The translations under genes were made by a program, and so were the position numbers. 64,000 nt of DNA from Bog-756 sp036513075. Lineage in GTDB: Bacteria; Actinomycetota; Acidimicrobiia; Acidimicrobiales; RAAP-2. The DNA is taken from positions 1 through 64,000 of the forward strand of contig DATBZS010000088.1 of the NCBI GenBank assembly GCA_036513075.1, read 5' to 3'. Below the pieces are notes generated by a model. It saw nothing but the letters and a program-made list of their open reading frames with translations, ran no database searches and was not told the origin of the DNA. Positions 42,475 through 51,198 of this stretch are shown here, piece by piece (the first letter of the stretch is position 1; each line of letters opens with the position of its first letter).

Positions 42475-43482
42475 ATGTGGGCCGTCGCGTTGGTCGTTGT
42501 GGTGCTCGTGGTGGTCGTCGCGGCCTTCGCCCTGGTCCGCCGACCCAGGGGTGAGGTCAGCCATTCGGTGACCAACTACAACCACGCGCTCGGCACCCTC
42601 GAGCACCTGTCGGATCGGATCGGCCCACCCACCGTGCGCCCGGTCCGGGTGATGCCCACGGCGGGTGCAGGCGGCTCGGCCGAACGGGTGGTGCCCCCGG
42701 TGCCCGTGCGGGGGACCGACGAGTTCCCCGACCCCGATGCCCCGATCGTGTTCGACGACGCCCGACCGGTCGAGCGGGGGCTCGCCGTTGGCGCCGGGCC
42801 GCTGACGCCTGTTCGGATCGACCGGTCCGACCGGTCCGCCCGAGCCCAGCGCATGGCTCTCGACTCGATGAACCGCCGGAACCGTCCGGCCACCGGCATC
42901 CTGGTGGCCATCGTCGTGGTCGTGGTGTTCGGTGTCCTCGCTGTCGTGGGCAGCCAGAAGTCGCACAATTCGGCGCACACCAACTCGACCTCGACGACGA
43001 CCCACCCGTCGCGATCCGGCGGCGCCACGACGACGTCGCCGAAGACCACCCAGACCACCAGGCCCACCAGGCCCACGCCGACGACGCTCCCCAACCAGTT
43101 CGTAGCCACCACCACGTCGTCGGACGGCACGTCGGCCACGTTCACGGTGCCCCACACCACGTACCAGATCACCATCACCGGGACCGGATCGTGCTGGGTC
43201 GAGGTCGACTCGGCGACCACGGGCAAGGCCGTGTGGGTCGGTGAGCTGTCGGCCGGCACCGTCCAGAACGTCCAGGCCGCCGGATCGACCACCGTGCAGT
43301 TCGGTACGCCGACCCTGACCCTCCAGGTGGACACCATCCCCGTGGTGTTGCCCACCACCCTGCGGACGCCGTTCGTGGCCACGTTCATGCCGTCGTCGGT
43401 GGCGACACCGGGTGCCGTCCCGTCGGGCTCGACCTCGTCGTCTGCCCCGCCTACGTCGACCACCACCACGGCCGCGCCCTGA
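42475..43482 (+). CDS. Two-segment membrane protein with Thr-rich linker and RodZ-like C-terminal domain
   Basis: A 335-aa protein: first membrane segment at residues 2-20 (WAVALVVVVLVVVVAAFALV), cytoplasmic stretch of ~115 residues, second segment at about 143-160 (GILVAIVVVVVFGVLAVVG), a long Thr/Ser/Pro linker, then a beta domain (YQITITGTGSCWVEVDSATT, then VQNVQAAGSTTVQFG) like the DUF4115 domain at the end of RodZ. It ends in a Ser/Thr/Pro tail. It probably sits in the envelope; no HTH is present, so it is not RodZ itself. Confidence 0.75.
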   Translation: MWAVALVVVVLVVVVAAFALVRRPRGEVSHSVTNYNHALGTLEHLSDRIGPPTVRPVRVMPTAGAGGSAERVVPPVPVRGTDEFPDPDAPIVFDDARPVERGLAVGAGPLTPVRIDRSDRSARAQRMALDSMNRRNRPATGILVAIVVVVVFGVLAVVGSQKSHNSAHTNSTSTTTHPSRSGGATTTSPKTTQTTRPTRPTPTTLPNQFVATTTSSDGTSATFTVPHTTYQITITGTGSCWVEVDSATTGKAVWVGELSAGTVQNVQAAGSTTVQFGTPTLTLQVDTIPVVLPTTLRTPFVATFMPSSVATPGAVPSGSTSSSAPPTSTTTTAAP

Positions 43483-43511
43483 CGTTCGGGTCGGCCGTGG
43501 TGGCGGCGGGC

Positions 43512-45692
43512 TCAGGCCGGTGCGACCTCCGGGTAGGGATGTAGCGCCGCATGGGCCAGGCCGAGGGCGTCGAGGATGAAGGCGTAGACGAACGCCTCGT
43601 CCTTCCAGGCGTCGTAGCGACCGGAGGGCCCGCCGTGCCCGGCACCCATCTCGGTCTTCAACAGGACCCGGTTCTCCGGGTTGGCCGCCCGCAGTTTGGC
43701 CACCCACTTGGCCGGCTCCCAGAAGCCGACCCTCGGGTCGGACAGCCCGGCGGTGGCCAGGATGTCGGGGTACCGGACGGGTGACCCGCCAGGACCGGTG
43801 GCCGCCACGTTGTCGTAGGGCGAGTACGACTTCATGACCCGATAGATCTCGGGGTCCTCGACTGGGTTACCCCATTCCTCCCACTCGAGCACGGTGAGGG
43901 GAAGGGTCTCGTCGAGGATGGTGGTGAGGCAGTCCACGAAGGGCACCTCGGCCACCACCGCCCGGAACAGGTCGGGGGCCAGGTTGGCCACCGCGCCCAT
44001 GAGTAGTCCGCCGGCACTCCCGCCGCGGGCCGCCAGCCGGTCCGGCGAGGTCCATCCGCCGGCCACCAGGTGCCGGGCGCAGGCCACGAAGTCCGAGAAG
44101 GTGTTCGGCTTGGCCGCGAACTTGCCCTCCTCGTACCAGTGGCGACCCATCTCGCCGCCGCCCCTGACGTGGGCGATGGCGAACACGAACCCCCGGTCGA
44201 GCAGGCTCAGGCGCAGCGACGAGAACGTCGGGTCCATCGACGCCTCGTAGGACCCGTACCCGTACAGCAGGCACGGGGCACCGTCATCGCCGCCGACCGG
44301 CTCGCTGACCAGGTCGGGCCGGTAGACGAGGGATATCGGCACCGAGGTACCGTCATCGGCCGTGGCCCACTGCCGTTGTGTGAGGTAGACGGCGGGGTCG
44401 AATCCGCCGAGTACCGGCTGGCGCTTGCGGAGGGTGAGCTCGCCGGTCTCGAGGTCGAGGTCGTAGACCGAGCGGGGAGTGGCGAGCGAGGTGTAGTCGT
44501 ACCGCAGGACGGTGGCGTCGTACTCGGGGTTGGCCTCGCCCCACACCGTCGAGGGTGACTCGGGCTGGACCACCGGGGTCGACGTCCCCGAAGCATGCTC
44601 GATCACCCGTATCCGGGTCCCGCCGTCCTCGCGCTCGTACACGGCCAGGTACCGGGCGAACGGGTCGACGGCGTCGAGGCGCACACCGATGCGTGCGGGG
44701 ATCACCTCGGTCCAGCGGTCCCGGCCCGGCGAGTCCTCGGGGGCCTCCATCAGCCGGAAGTCCTCAGCGCTGTCGTTGGTGACGATGAGGAACCGCGGCG
44801 GGCGCCCGGTGGCGGGGTCCCCCCGGTCGTGGTCCACGCCGTACTCGACGCCCTGGCGCCGGGGTTCGATGACACTGAAATCGCCACCCGGTTCGTCGGC
44901 GTCGAGCACCTGTACCTCGGAGGTGACCTTGGAGTCGAGGCCGCACAGTACATACCGGTCGTCCTTGGTCCGACTGACCCCGAGGTAGAAGTGGTCGTCC
45001 GGCTCCTCGATGACCAGGCCATCGGTCGACGGATCGGTACCGACGCGGTGGCGCCACAGCTGGTACGGCCGCATGGCCTCGTCGACCCGCACGTAGAACA
45101 CGGTGGCGTTGTCGTTGGCCCACGCCGCGCCGTAGGAGGTGTCGTGGATCGACTCGTCCGACTCCGTGCCCGTCGACAGGTCCCGGAACCGCATGGTGTA
45201 CCGCTCGCCGCCGGAGTTGTCGGTCGAGTAGACGAGCCAGCGGTGGTCGGGGCTGACCGAGAAGTTGCCGAGGGAGAAGTAGTCGTGACCTTCGGCCAGT
45301 ACGTTCTCGTCGAGCAGAATCTCCTCGGCATCCTCCGGGCCGTCGGCCGCCCGCCGGCAGTGGATCCCGTAGCTGCTCCCCTCGACGGTACGCCCGTAAT
45401 AGAGCCACGGCCCCTTGCGGACAGGCACGGACAGGTCGGTCTCCTCGATCCGGGCGACCATCTCGGCGTAGAGGGTCTCCTGGAGCGATCCGGTCCGGGC
45501 CATCATCACCTCGGTGAAGGCGTTCTCGGCCTCCAGATGGGCGATGACCGCAGGGTCATCCTTGTCCCGCAGCCAGAACCAGTCGTCGATCCGCACATCA
45601 CCGTGGGCTTCGAGGATGACGGGCCAGCGCTCGGCAACCGGGGGGACTGGGCGGTCGGAGTCGCGGTCAGCGGGAGCGGAGTCGGCGGCCAT
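43512..45692 (-). CDS. Oligopeptidase B / prolyl oligopeptidase (S9A)
   Basis: A 726-aa serine peptidase cleaving short peptides. The N-terminal propeller begins DDWFWLRDKDDPAVIAHLEA. The C-terminal alpha/beta domain has YGYGSYEASMDPTFS, HVRGGGEMGRHWYEEGK, nucleophile in ARGGSAGGLLMGAV, acid in LSDPRVGFWEPAKW and His in MGAGHGGPSGRYD. The length and the EWGNP segment favour oligopeptidase B (cleavage after basic residues). No signal peptide. CATTGT 6 nt before ATG 45692 is a weak leaderless-type box. Divergent from sufB. Confidence 0.92.
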   Translation of the reverse strand: MAADSAPADRDSDRPVPPVAERWPVILEAHGDVRIDDWFWLRDKDDPAVIAHLEAENAFTEVMMARTGSLQETLYAEMVARIEETDLSVPVRKGPWLYYGRTVEGSSYGIHCRRAADGPEDAEEILLDENVLAEGHDYFSLGNFSVSPDHRWLVYSTDNSGGERYTMRFRDLSTGTESDESIHDTSYGAAWANDNATVFYVRVDEAMRPYQLWRHRVGTDPSTDGLVIEEPDDHFYLGVSRTKDDRYVLCGLDSKVTSEVQVLDADEPGGDFSVIEPRRQGVEYGVDHDRGDPATGRPPRFLIVTNDSAEDFRLMEAPEDSPGRDRWTEVIPARIGVRLDAVDPFARYLAVYEREDGGTRIRVIEHASGTSTPVVQPESPSTVWGEANPEYDATVLRYDYTSLATPRSVYDLDLETGELTLRKRQPVLGGFDPAVYLTQRQWATADDGTSVPISLVYRPDLVSEPVGGDDGAPCLLYGYGSYEASMDPTFSSLRLSLLDRGFVFAIAHVRGGGEMGRHWYEEGKFAAKPNTFSDFVACARHLVAGGWTSPDRLAARGGSAGGLLMGAVANLAPDLFRAVVAEVPFVDCLTTILDETLPLTVLEWEEWGNPVEDPEIYRVMKSYSPYDNVAATGPGGSPVRYPDILATAGLSDPRVGFWEPAKWVAKLRAANPENRVLLKTEMGAGHGGPSGRYDAWKDEAFVYAFILDALGLAHAALHPYPEVAPA

Positions 45693-45838
45693 TCGCCCAC
45701 AATGGCACGGCACCCGAGGGTCGGTGGGTCCGAACCGCCTGGCCAGGTACCGTTGACGGTCGTCCGACCCGGCTGGTGGTCGTGACCTGCATGTCCCCCC
45801 CACCAGGGGCAACGGTGTGACCGGGGCCTGTGAGTTGT

Positions 45839-45852
45839 TACTATCTGGATAG
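45839..45852 (+). promoter_or_regulatory. Candidate promoter/operator of sufB
   Basis: TACTAT (45839-45844) is a good -10 box. It overlaps the inverted repeat CTATC-tg-GATAG (45841-45852), and a further short palindrome GTAATTAC lies at 45855-45862. This AT-rich island, about 35-50 bp before the sufB ATG, stands out in GC-rich DNA. A Fe-S sensing repressor is plausible, but no sufR gene is in the window. Confidence 0.45.
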
Positions 45853-45887
45853 GGGTAATTACGACCCTCCCCCCACCAGGAGTGCAC

Positions 45888-47288
45888 ATGACGTCCACCG
45901 AACTCGATCTCGGAAAGTACAAGCTCGGGTGGTCCGATGCCGAGGACTACGTCTTCAAGCCCAAGAAGGGGCTGTCCGAGGCGATCGTGCGCGAGATGTC
46001 GGCCATGAAGAAGGAGCCTGACTGGATGCGGGACTTCCGGCTCCGGGCCCTCCAGCGCTTCGAGAAGCGCCCGATGGCCGAGTGGTTCGCCGTCAACATG
46101 CCCGACCTCGATTTCGACGACATCTACTACTACATCAAGCCGACATCCGGACAGGTCGAGGACTGGAACGATCTGCCGGACGCCATCAAGAACACCTACG
46201 AGAAGCTGGGCATCCCAGAGGCGGAGCGGAAGTACCTGGCCGGAGTCACCGCACAGTACGAGTCCGAGGTGGTGTTCCACCGCAACCGCGAGGACCTCGA
46301 GGCTCTGGGCATCATCTTCTGCGACATGGACACCGCGGTGCGCGAGCACCCGGACCTGGTCCGCAAGTACTTCGGGACCATCATCCCCCCGAACGACAAC
46401 AAGTTCGCCGCACTCAATTCGGCGGTCTGGTCCGGAGGGTCGTTCATCTACGTCCCGCCGAACGTCATCGTGGATCAGCCACTGCAGGCCTACTTCCGGA
46501 TTAACGCTGAGAACATGGGCCAGTTCGAGCGCACGCTGATCATCGCCGATGTGGGTGCCCAGGTGCACTACATCGAGGGCTGCTCGGCTCCCGTGTACAC
46601 CACCGACTCCCTCCACTCGGCCGTCGTCGAGCTGGTCGCCCTCGAGGGATCCCGGATCACGTATACGACGATCCAGAACTGGTCCAACAACGTCTACAAC
46701 CTGGTCACCAAGCGGGCCCGGGCCGAAGCCGAGGCCCACGTCGAGTGGATCGACGGGAACATCGGCTCACGCCTGACCATGAAGTACCCGAGCGTCTACC
46801 TGATGGGGCCGAAGTCGTCCGGTGAGGTGCTTTCGGTTGCCTACGCGGGTGCCGGCCAGCACCAGGACGCCGGGGCCAAGATGGTGCACGCCGCCCCGGA
46901 GACGACGTCGACCATCGTGTCGAAGTCCATCTCGAAGGACACCGGCATCACCACCTACCGCGGTCTCGTACATGTTGACGAGGGGGCCAAGAACGCCAAG
47001 AGCTTCGTCCGCTGCGACGCCCTCCTGCTCGACGACACCTCGGTGTCGGAAACCAAGCCGTACATGGAGGTCGGCGAGCGGGACGCCCGCATCGGCCACG
47101 AGGCCACGGTGTCCAAAGTCGGCGACGACCAGCTCTTCTACCTGATGAGCCGCGGCCTGTCGGAGACCCAGGCGATGGGCATGATCGTGAACGGCTTCAT
47201 CGAACCGATCACCCGGACCCTCCCGATGGAGTACGCCGTCGAGTGGAGCCGGCTGATCGAGCTCCAGATGGAGGGCTCCATCGGCTGA
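45888..47288 (+). CDS. sufB: Fe-S cluster assembly scaffold SufB
   Basis: A 466-aa subunit of the SufBCD scaffold that builds 4Fe-4S clusters. Hallmarks are PNDNKFAALNSAVWSGGSFI, NAENMGQFERTLIIAD, the conserved Cys of YIEGCSAPVYT, and VGERDARIGHEATVSKVGDD near the end. No intein is inserted. AGGAG lies 5 nt before ATG 45888 (a GTG 6 nt earlier is possible). Unlike most actinobacteria, sufD does not follow directly: a small four-Cys protein and a crotonase on the other strand intervene. Confidence 0.96.
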   Translation: MTSTELDLGKYKLGWSDAEDYVFKPKKGLSEAIVREMSAMKKEPDWMRDFRLRALQRFEKRPMAEWFAVNMPDLDFDDIYYYIKPTSGQVEDWNDLPDAIKNTYEKLGIPEAERKYLAGVTAQYESEVVFHRNREDLEALGIIFCDMDTAVREHPDLVRKYFGTIIPPNDNKFAALNSAVWSGGSFIYVPPNVIVDQPLQAYFRINAENMGQFERTLIIADVGAQVHYIEGCSAPVYTTDSLHSAVVELVALEGSRITYTTIQNWSNNVYNLVTKRARAEAEAHVEWIDGNIGSRLTMKYPSVYLMGPKSSGEVLSVAYAGAGQHQDAGAKMVHAAPETTSTIVSKSISKDTGITTYRGLVHVDEGAKNAKSFVRCDALLLDDTSVSETKPYMEVGERDARIGHEATVSKVGDDQLFYLMSRGLSETQAMGMIVNGFIEPITRTLPMEYAVEWSRLIELQMEGSIG

Positions 47289-47360
47289 TGCCCGGCCCGG
47301 TGCCTGCGAGTGCCGGTGCCTGGGTCAGAATGGACGCTGACACGACGAGGGAGCCCGCCC

Positions 47361-47696
47361 ATGCCGATGCGTGAAGAGTGCAAACATTTCCAGAGCCGGA
47401 CCTACGACTCGGGCGAGGTTGCCCGCTTCTGCATACTCGATCTGGCACCCGAGGCACCGTGGAAATGCCCGGACGACTGCCCGTCCTACGCCCCCCGTCT
47501 GGCCGACGTCGGGTGGAGTCACGGTTCGCTGGTCGAGCCGGCCATCGAGCCAATGCCCGATGTACCCGGCGATGACGCCGCCGCACTGCTCGACCAGGCC
47601 GAGGGCATCATCAACGCGGTGGCACCCGACGTCCTGGCTGAGGTCCGCGAGGAGGACGCCAAGGGTGGCCGGAAGTGGTGGCGTCGCAAGCGCTGA
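47361..47696 (+). CDS. Small four-Cys protein downstream of sufB
   Basis: A 111-aa protein starting MPMREECKHFQSRTY. Four cysteines sit within the first ~40 residues: ECKHF, RFCILDL and the pair CPDDC in WKCPDDCPSYAPRL. This could be a metal- or Fe-S-binding site. The C-terminal half is acidic and helical (ALLDQAEGIINAVAPDVL), ending in a basic patch KWWRRKR. GAGGGA lies upstream of ATG 47361. It is 72 bp after sufB and likely co-transcribed; an accessory Fe-S role is inference from position and Cys pattern. Confidence 0.75.
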   Translation: MPMREECKHFQSRTYDSGEVARFCILDLAPEAPWKCPDDCPSYAPRLADVGWSHGSLVEPAIEPMPDVPGDDAAALLDQAEGIINAVAPDVLAEVREEDAKGGRKWWRRKR

Positions 47697-47738
47697 GGCG
47701 CAGTCGGTGGCGGTGTGCCTCCGGCCGAACCGGGCCCG

Positions 47739-48590
47739 TCAATTCCCAGTGAACTTACCCGGCCGCTTCTCGATAAAGGCGGCCATCGCCTCCACGAGAT
47801 CGTCAGAGGTCAGGAACGCGGCATTCCAGGTGGCCACGTAGTCGAGCCCATCGGCCACGGTCCTGCCCTCGCCGGCCACCAGCACGGCCTTGGTGCCCTG
47901 GACGGCAAGTGGCGAGTTGGCGGCAATCTCGGCGGCCATCGTCCGGGCGTCGGCCACCACGGCGTCGGCGTCGGAGCTCACGTGGTTGATCAGTCCGATG
48001 GCCGCGGCACGTTCGGCGGTGATGTCCTTGCCCGTGTAGGCCAGCTCAGCCACGTGTCCCTCGCCGATGATGGCCGGCAGCCGTTGCAGGCTGCCCAGGT
48101 CGGCCACGATGGCGATCCTGACCTCGCGCACCGAGAACCGGGCCTCGGTGCTGGCCAGGCGGATGTCGCAGGCCGAGATCAGGTCGACCCCCCCGCCGAT
48201 GCACCATCCCTGGACAGCGGCGATGACCGGCACCGGGCACTCGGCCACCGAGGTAATCGACGCCTGCAGCCGGACAATCTCCCGCCGGGAGTGGGCCGCA
48301 CGACCGGCCACCGACAGACGTGCCCCTTCCCCACCTCCCGGCCCGGCAATGTCGGGCATGGCCGTCAGGTCGAGGCCGACCGAGAAGTGGGCCCCCTTGG
48401 CCGCCAGCACCACGGCCCGTACGTCGCTGTCGGCGCCGAGGGCCGCCATGGCCACAGGCAGGTCCTCCCAGAAGTCCGGGCCCAAGGCGTTGCGCTTCTC
48501 GGGCCGGTCGAGCCACAGCGTGGCCACGTGGCCATCGACGTCGATGGTGAGGACGTCGGAGCGGAAGGAGTCGATCGTGGGAGCACCCAT
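47739..48590 (-). CDS. Enoyl-CoA hydratase/isomerase (crotonase family)
   Basis: A 283-aa crotonase: VATLWLDRPEKRNALGPDF, oxyanion segments GAHFSVGLDLTAMPD and QGWCIGGGVDLISACDIR, and FSVREVRIAIVADLGSLQRL. The REVRIAIVADLGSLQRLP pattern with an Asp at the catalytic position is typical of delta3,5-delta2,4-dienoyl-CoA isomerases, so isomerase rather than hydratase is likely. Start ATG 48590 is supported by TACGCT 8 nt upstream. It lies between sufB and sufD on the opposite strand. Confidence 0.88.
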   Translation of the reverse strand: MGAPTIDSFRSDVLTIDVDGHVATLWLDRPEKRNALGPDFWEDLPVAMAALGADSDVRAVVLAAKGAHFSVGLDLTAMPDIAGPGGGEGARLSVAGRAAHSRREIVRLQASITSVAECPVPVIAAVQGWCIGGGVDLISACDIRLASTEARFSVREVRIAIVADLGSLQRLPAIIGEGHVAELAYTGKDITAERAAAIGLINHVSSDADAVVADARTMAAEIAANSPLAVQGTKAVLVAGEGRTVADGLDYVATWNAAFLTSDDLVEAMAAFIEKRPGKFTGN

Positions 48591-48598
48591 GGCCGGAC

Positions 48599-48604
48599 AG
48601 CGTA
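48599..48604 (-). promoter_or_regulatory. -10 box TACGCT, leaderless start of crotonase
   Basis: TAnnnT hexamer on the minus strand, 8 nt before ATG 48590. Confidence 0.45.
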
Positions 48605-48679
48605 GGGCGCCGACCGGGTGCCCGCCGGGCCGCCCTGGCACTACGGCCACGGACGGGGCACTGGTAGGGGCCCGGTAGT

Positions 48680-50065
48680 ATGAGGGCCGAGGCTCGTCGA
48701 CCAGGCCTCGATCCGCGAGAGGCGCCGACCCTGCCCACCTTCACCCCCGACAACGCCGCCGCCCTTCCCGGGGCTCCCTGGTTGACCCGGCGCCGCACCG
48801 CGGCCGCGGACTCCTTCGCGTCGTCGCCCCTCCCTACGGAAAAAGACGAGGTCTGGCGCTACAGCCGCATCGACAGCCTGGACCTGGAGCGCTTCCACCC
48901 CGCCGGCTCGGCCGGTCCAGGCACCGACCCGGGACCCACGCCGTCGACCCGCATCCACGCCCTGGTTGACGGGCTCGGGCCCCGCAGCGGCCTGGTCGTG
49001 ACCATCGACGGTGTGCTGGCCACCCTGTCGTCCTCGGTCGGGGAGGACCTGATGTCGCTCGGCCGGGCCACCGACCATCCCGAGGGCGCTGAGCTGCTCG
49101 GCACGGTCCTGACCGACCCACACGACTTTCCCCTACTCAACGACGCCTTCGCCATCGATCCGCTGGTCATCGACGTGACGGCCGGTGCGGACGTGGCCGA
49201 TCCGGTGGTGGTGGTGCACGTGGTCTCGGGCGCCCCGGGAGCGGCCGTGTTTCCGCGGACCGTCGTCCGGGTCGGGGCGGGGGCCAGCGCCGGAGTGATC
49301 GAACTCGTGATCGACGCCGATACCGGCCTGTTGGCCGACGCGCCGACCGACCTGCTCTCGGCCGTCGGGTCCCCGGTCGAGCGGCTGGTCGTGCCGGTCA
49401 CCGAGCTGCGAGCCGAAGACGGCGCCACCCTCCGCTACGTGTCGATCCAGTCGCTCGGGAGCGCCACGTGGCAGATCGCCCACCAGGCCAGCACCATCGG
49501 GGCCGATGCCTCGCTGTCGAGCTACGCGGTGGCCCTCGGTGGCGGCTACGCCCGCCTCCGGACCGATTCGGCCCTGATGGGGGACTCAGGGGCCAGCAGC
49601 CTGCGGGCCGCGTTCATCGGCCGCGACGACCAGATGCTCGACTTCCGCACCCTCCAGGACCACCGGGCGCCTCGCACCACGAGCGACCTCCTGTTCATGG
49701 GCGCAGTGGCCGACACCTCCCACTCGGTCTACAGCGGCCTCATCCGGGTGCGCCGGGGCGCGGTCAAGTCGGATGCCATGCAGACCAACCACAATCTGGT
49801 GCTCGACGAAGGGGCCCATGCCGACTCGGTTCCCAACCTCGACATCGAGGAGAACGATGTGAAGTGCAGCCACGGATCCACCGTGGGCCCGGTCGACGAG
49901 GACCAGCGCTACTACCTCGAGTCCCGGGGGGTGGAGCCCGGACGGGCCGAGCAGCTGATCGTGGCCGGATTCTTCGACAGCATCGCCGACCAGGTGCCCC
50001 TGGCCGGTGCCCGCGACCTCATCGGCCGGGCCCTGGCCGAGCGATCGGGGGTGTCCCATGGGTGA
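48680..50065 (+). CDS. sufD: Fe-S cluster assembly scaffold SufD
   Basis: A 461-aa SufB paralogue, partner in the SufBCD complex. The N-terminal helical region has LPTEKDEVWRYSRIDSLDL. The right-handed beta-helix core shows LRYVSIQSLGSATWQIAHQ, DFRTLQDHRAPRTTSDLLF, SVYSGLIRVRRGAVKSDAMQ and ENDVKCSHGSTVGPVDEDQR. The C-terminal FFDSIADQVPL is typical. Start ATG 48680 has no Shine-Dalgarno sequence. The 3' end runs into the Rieske gene. Confidence 0.94.
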   Translation: MRAEARRPGLDPREAPTLPTFTPDNAAALPGAPWLTRRRTAAADSFASSPLPTEKDEVWRYSRIDSLDLERFHPAGSAGPGTDPGPTPSTRIHALVDGLGPRSGLVVTIDGVLATLSSSVGEDLMSLGRATDHPEGAELLGTVLTDPHDFPLLNDAFAIDPLVIDVTAGADVADPVVVVHVVSGAPGAAVFPRTVVRVGAGASAGVIELVIDADTGLLADAPTDLLSAVGSPVERLVVPVTELRAEDGATLRYVSIQSLGSATWQIAHQASTIGADASLSSYAVALGGGYARLRTDSALMGDSGASSLRAAFIGRDDQMLDFRTLQDHRAPRTTSDLLFMGAVADTSHSVYSGLIRVRRGAVKSDAMQTNHNLVLDEGAHADSVPNLDIEENDVKCSHGSTVGPVDEDQRYYLESRGVEPGRAEQLIVAGFFDSIADQVPLAGARDLIGRALAERSGVSHG

Positions 50066-50072
50066 GGGGACG

Positions 50073-50405
50073 ATGACCGGGGCCGACGGCCGGACCCTGG
50101 CCCGCCTGTGCGCGGTCGACGACCTTGCCCCCGGCACGGCCCGGCGCTTCGACGTGGCCGACCTGCGGGTGGCGCTGGTCCGGACCGACGACGGGTTCCA
50201 CGCGGTGGGCGACCGTTGCAGCCACGAGGACTTCTCGCTGGCCGACGGTGAAGTGTGGGGACCCGAGTGCCAGATCGAGTGCGCCAAGCACGGCTCGACC
50301 TTCGACCTCCGCACCGGTGCCCCGTGCTCGCTGCCGGCCACCAAACCTGTGCCGGTCTACGAGGTGGTCGTCGAGGACGGCGACGTCTCGGTGGTGATTC
50401 CGTGA
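50073..50405 (+). CDS. Rieske [2Fe-2S] ferredoxin of the suf operon
   Basis: A 110-aa Rieske protein: C-x-H in DRCSHEDFSLADGEV and C-x2-H in CQIECAKHGSTFDLRTG coordinate the 2Fe-2S cluster. Actinobacterial suf operons commonly carry such a ferredoxin between sufD and sufC; it is thought to supply electrons or be a client. ATG 50073 has GAGGGG just upstream; ATG 50058, overlapping the sufD end, is in frame as an alternative. The stop overlaps the sufC start (GTGA). Confidence 0.92.
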   Translation: MTGADGRTLARLCAVDDLAPGTARRFDVADLRVALVRTDDGFHAVGDRCSHEDFSLADGEVWGPECQIECAKHGSTFDLRTGAPCSLPATKPVPVYEVVVEDGDVSVVIP

Positions 50406-51139
50406 GCACGGGCGAACTGGTCATCGAAGACCTGCGCGCCGGCATCCCCGGGCGGGAGATACTGCAGGGGCTCAGCCTCACCGTCCGCAGCGGCGAGGTC
50501 CATGCGGTCATGGGTCCCAACGGCTCGGGCAAGAGCACGCTGGCCCATGTATTGATGGGCCGCCCCGGCTACCAGGTACTCGGCGGCTCGGTCACACTCG
50601 ACGGCATCGACCTCCTGGCCCTGCCCACCTGGCAGCGGGCACGGGCCGGCCTGTTCCTGGCCATGCAGCACCCGATCGAAGTGCCCGGGGTGTCGCTGGT
50701 CGAGTCGTTGACCGCGGCCCGCCAGACCGTGCCGGGCGGTGGGTCGCCGCCCGACGTGTCGGAGCGCCTCCACACCGAGGCCGCCCGCATCGGCTTCGAC
50801 GAGCGATTCCTCGACCGAGCCCTCAACGTCGACCTGTCCGGTGGCGAGCGGAAGCGCAATGAGACGCTCCAGATGGGAGTGTTACGCCCCCGGTTCGCCG
50901 TGCTCGACGAGATCGACTCGGGACTCGACGTCGACGCCCTGTCCGACGTCGGCCGACGGGTGCAGGAGGCCACCACCGAATGGGGCCTCGGGGTGCTCGC
51001 CATCACCCACTTCCGCCGGCTCCTCGACGTGCTGCACCCCGACGTGGTCCACGTCCTGTCCGGCGGCCGGGTGGTGGCCACCGGCGGCAGCGAGCTGGCC
51101 GGGATCGTCGACCGGACCGGGTACGCCGCCTACACCTGA
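50402..51139 (+). CDS. sufC: SufC ATPase, copy 1 (with sufD)
   Basis: A 245-aa ABC-type ATPase that drives the SufBCD scaffold. Walker A is GPNGSGKST, signature LSGGERKRNET, Walker B FAVLDEIDSGLDVDAL, switch His in ITHFRRLL. Compared with copy 2 at 54.5 kb its Q-loop region (LAMQHPIEVPGVSL) and its C-terminus (GIVDRTGYAAYT) are less canonical. It is coupled by GTGA to the Rieske gene and so belongs with sufD. Confidence 0.93.
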   Translation: MSTGELVIEDLRAGIPGREILQGLSLTVRSGEVHAVMGPNGSGKSTLAHVLMGRPGYQVLGGSVTLDGIDLLALPTWQRARAGLFLAMQHPIEVPGVSLVESLTAARQTVPGGGSPPDVSERLHTEAARIGFDERFLDRALNVDLSGGERKRNETLQMGVLRPRFAVLDEIDSGLDVDALSDVGRRVQEATTEWGLGVLAITHFRRLLDVLHPDVVHVLSGGRVVATGGSELAGIVDRTGYAAYT

Positions 51140-51186
51140 GGCTGCCGCGCGGGCACCCCTGCCCCGGCGGCGCGAGCACGGGTTGC

Positions 51187-51192
51187 TAGCGT
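51187..51192 (+). promoter_or_regulatory. -10 box TAGCGT, leaderless start of LCP gene
   Basis: TAnnnT hexamer 6 nt before ATG 51199; no Shine-Dalgarno sequence. Confidence 0.5.
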
Positions 51193-51198
51193 CACCGC

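Noticed and set aside
45753..45758. TTGACG as a -35 box for sufB
   Set aside because: No suitable -10 box lies 16-18 bp downstream.
45693..46739. 349-residue N-terminal extension of oligopeptidase B
   Set aside because: It is antisense to sufB; the family N-terminus begins at about ATG 45692.
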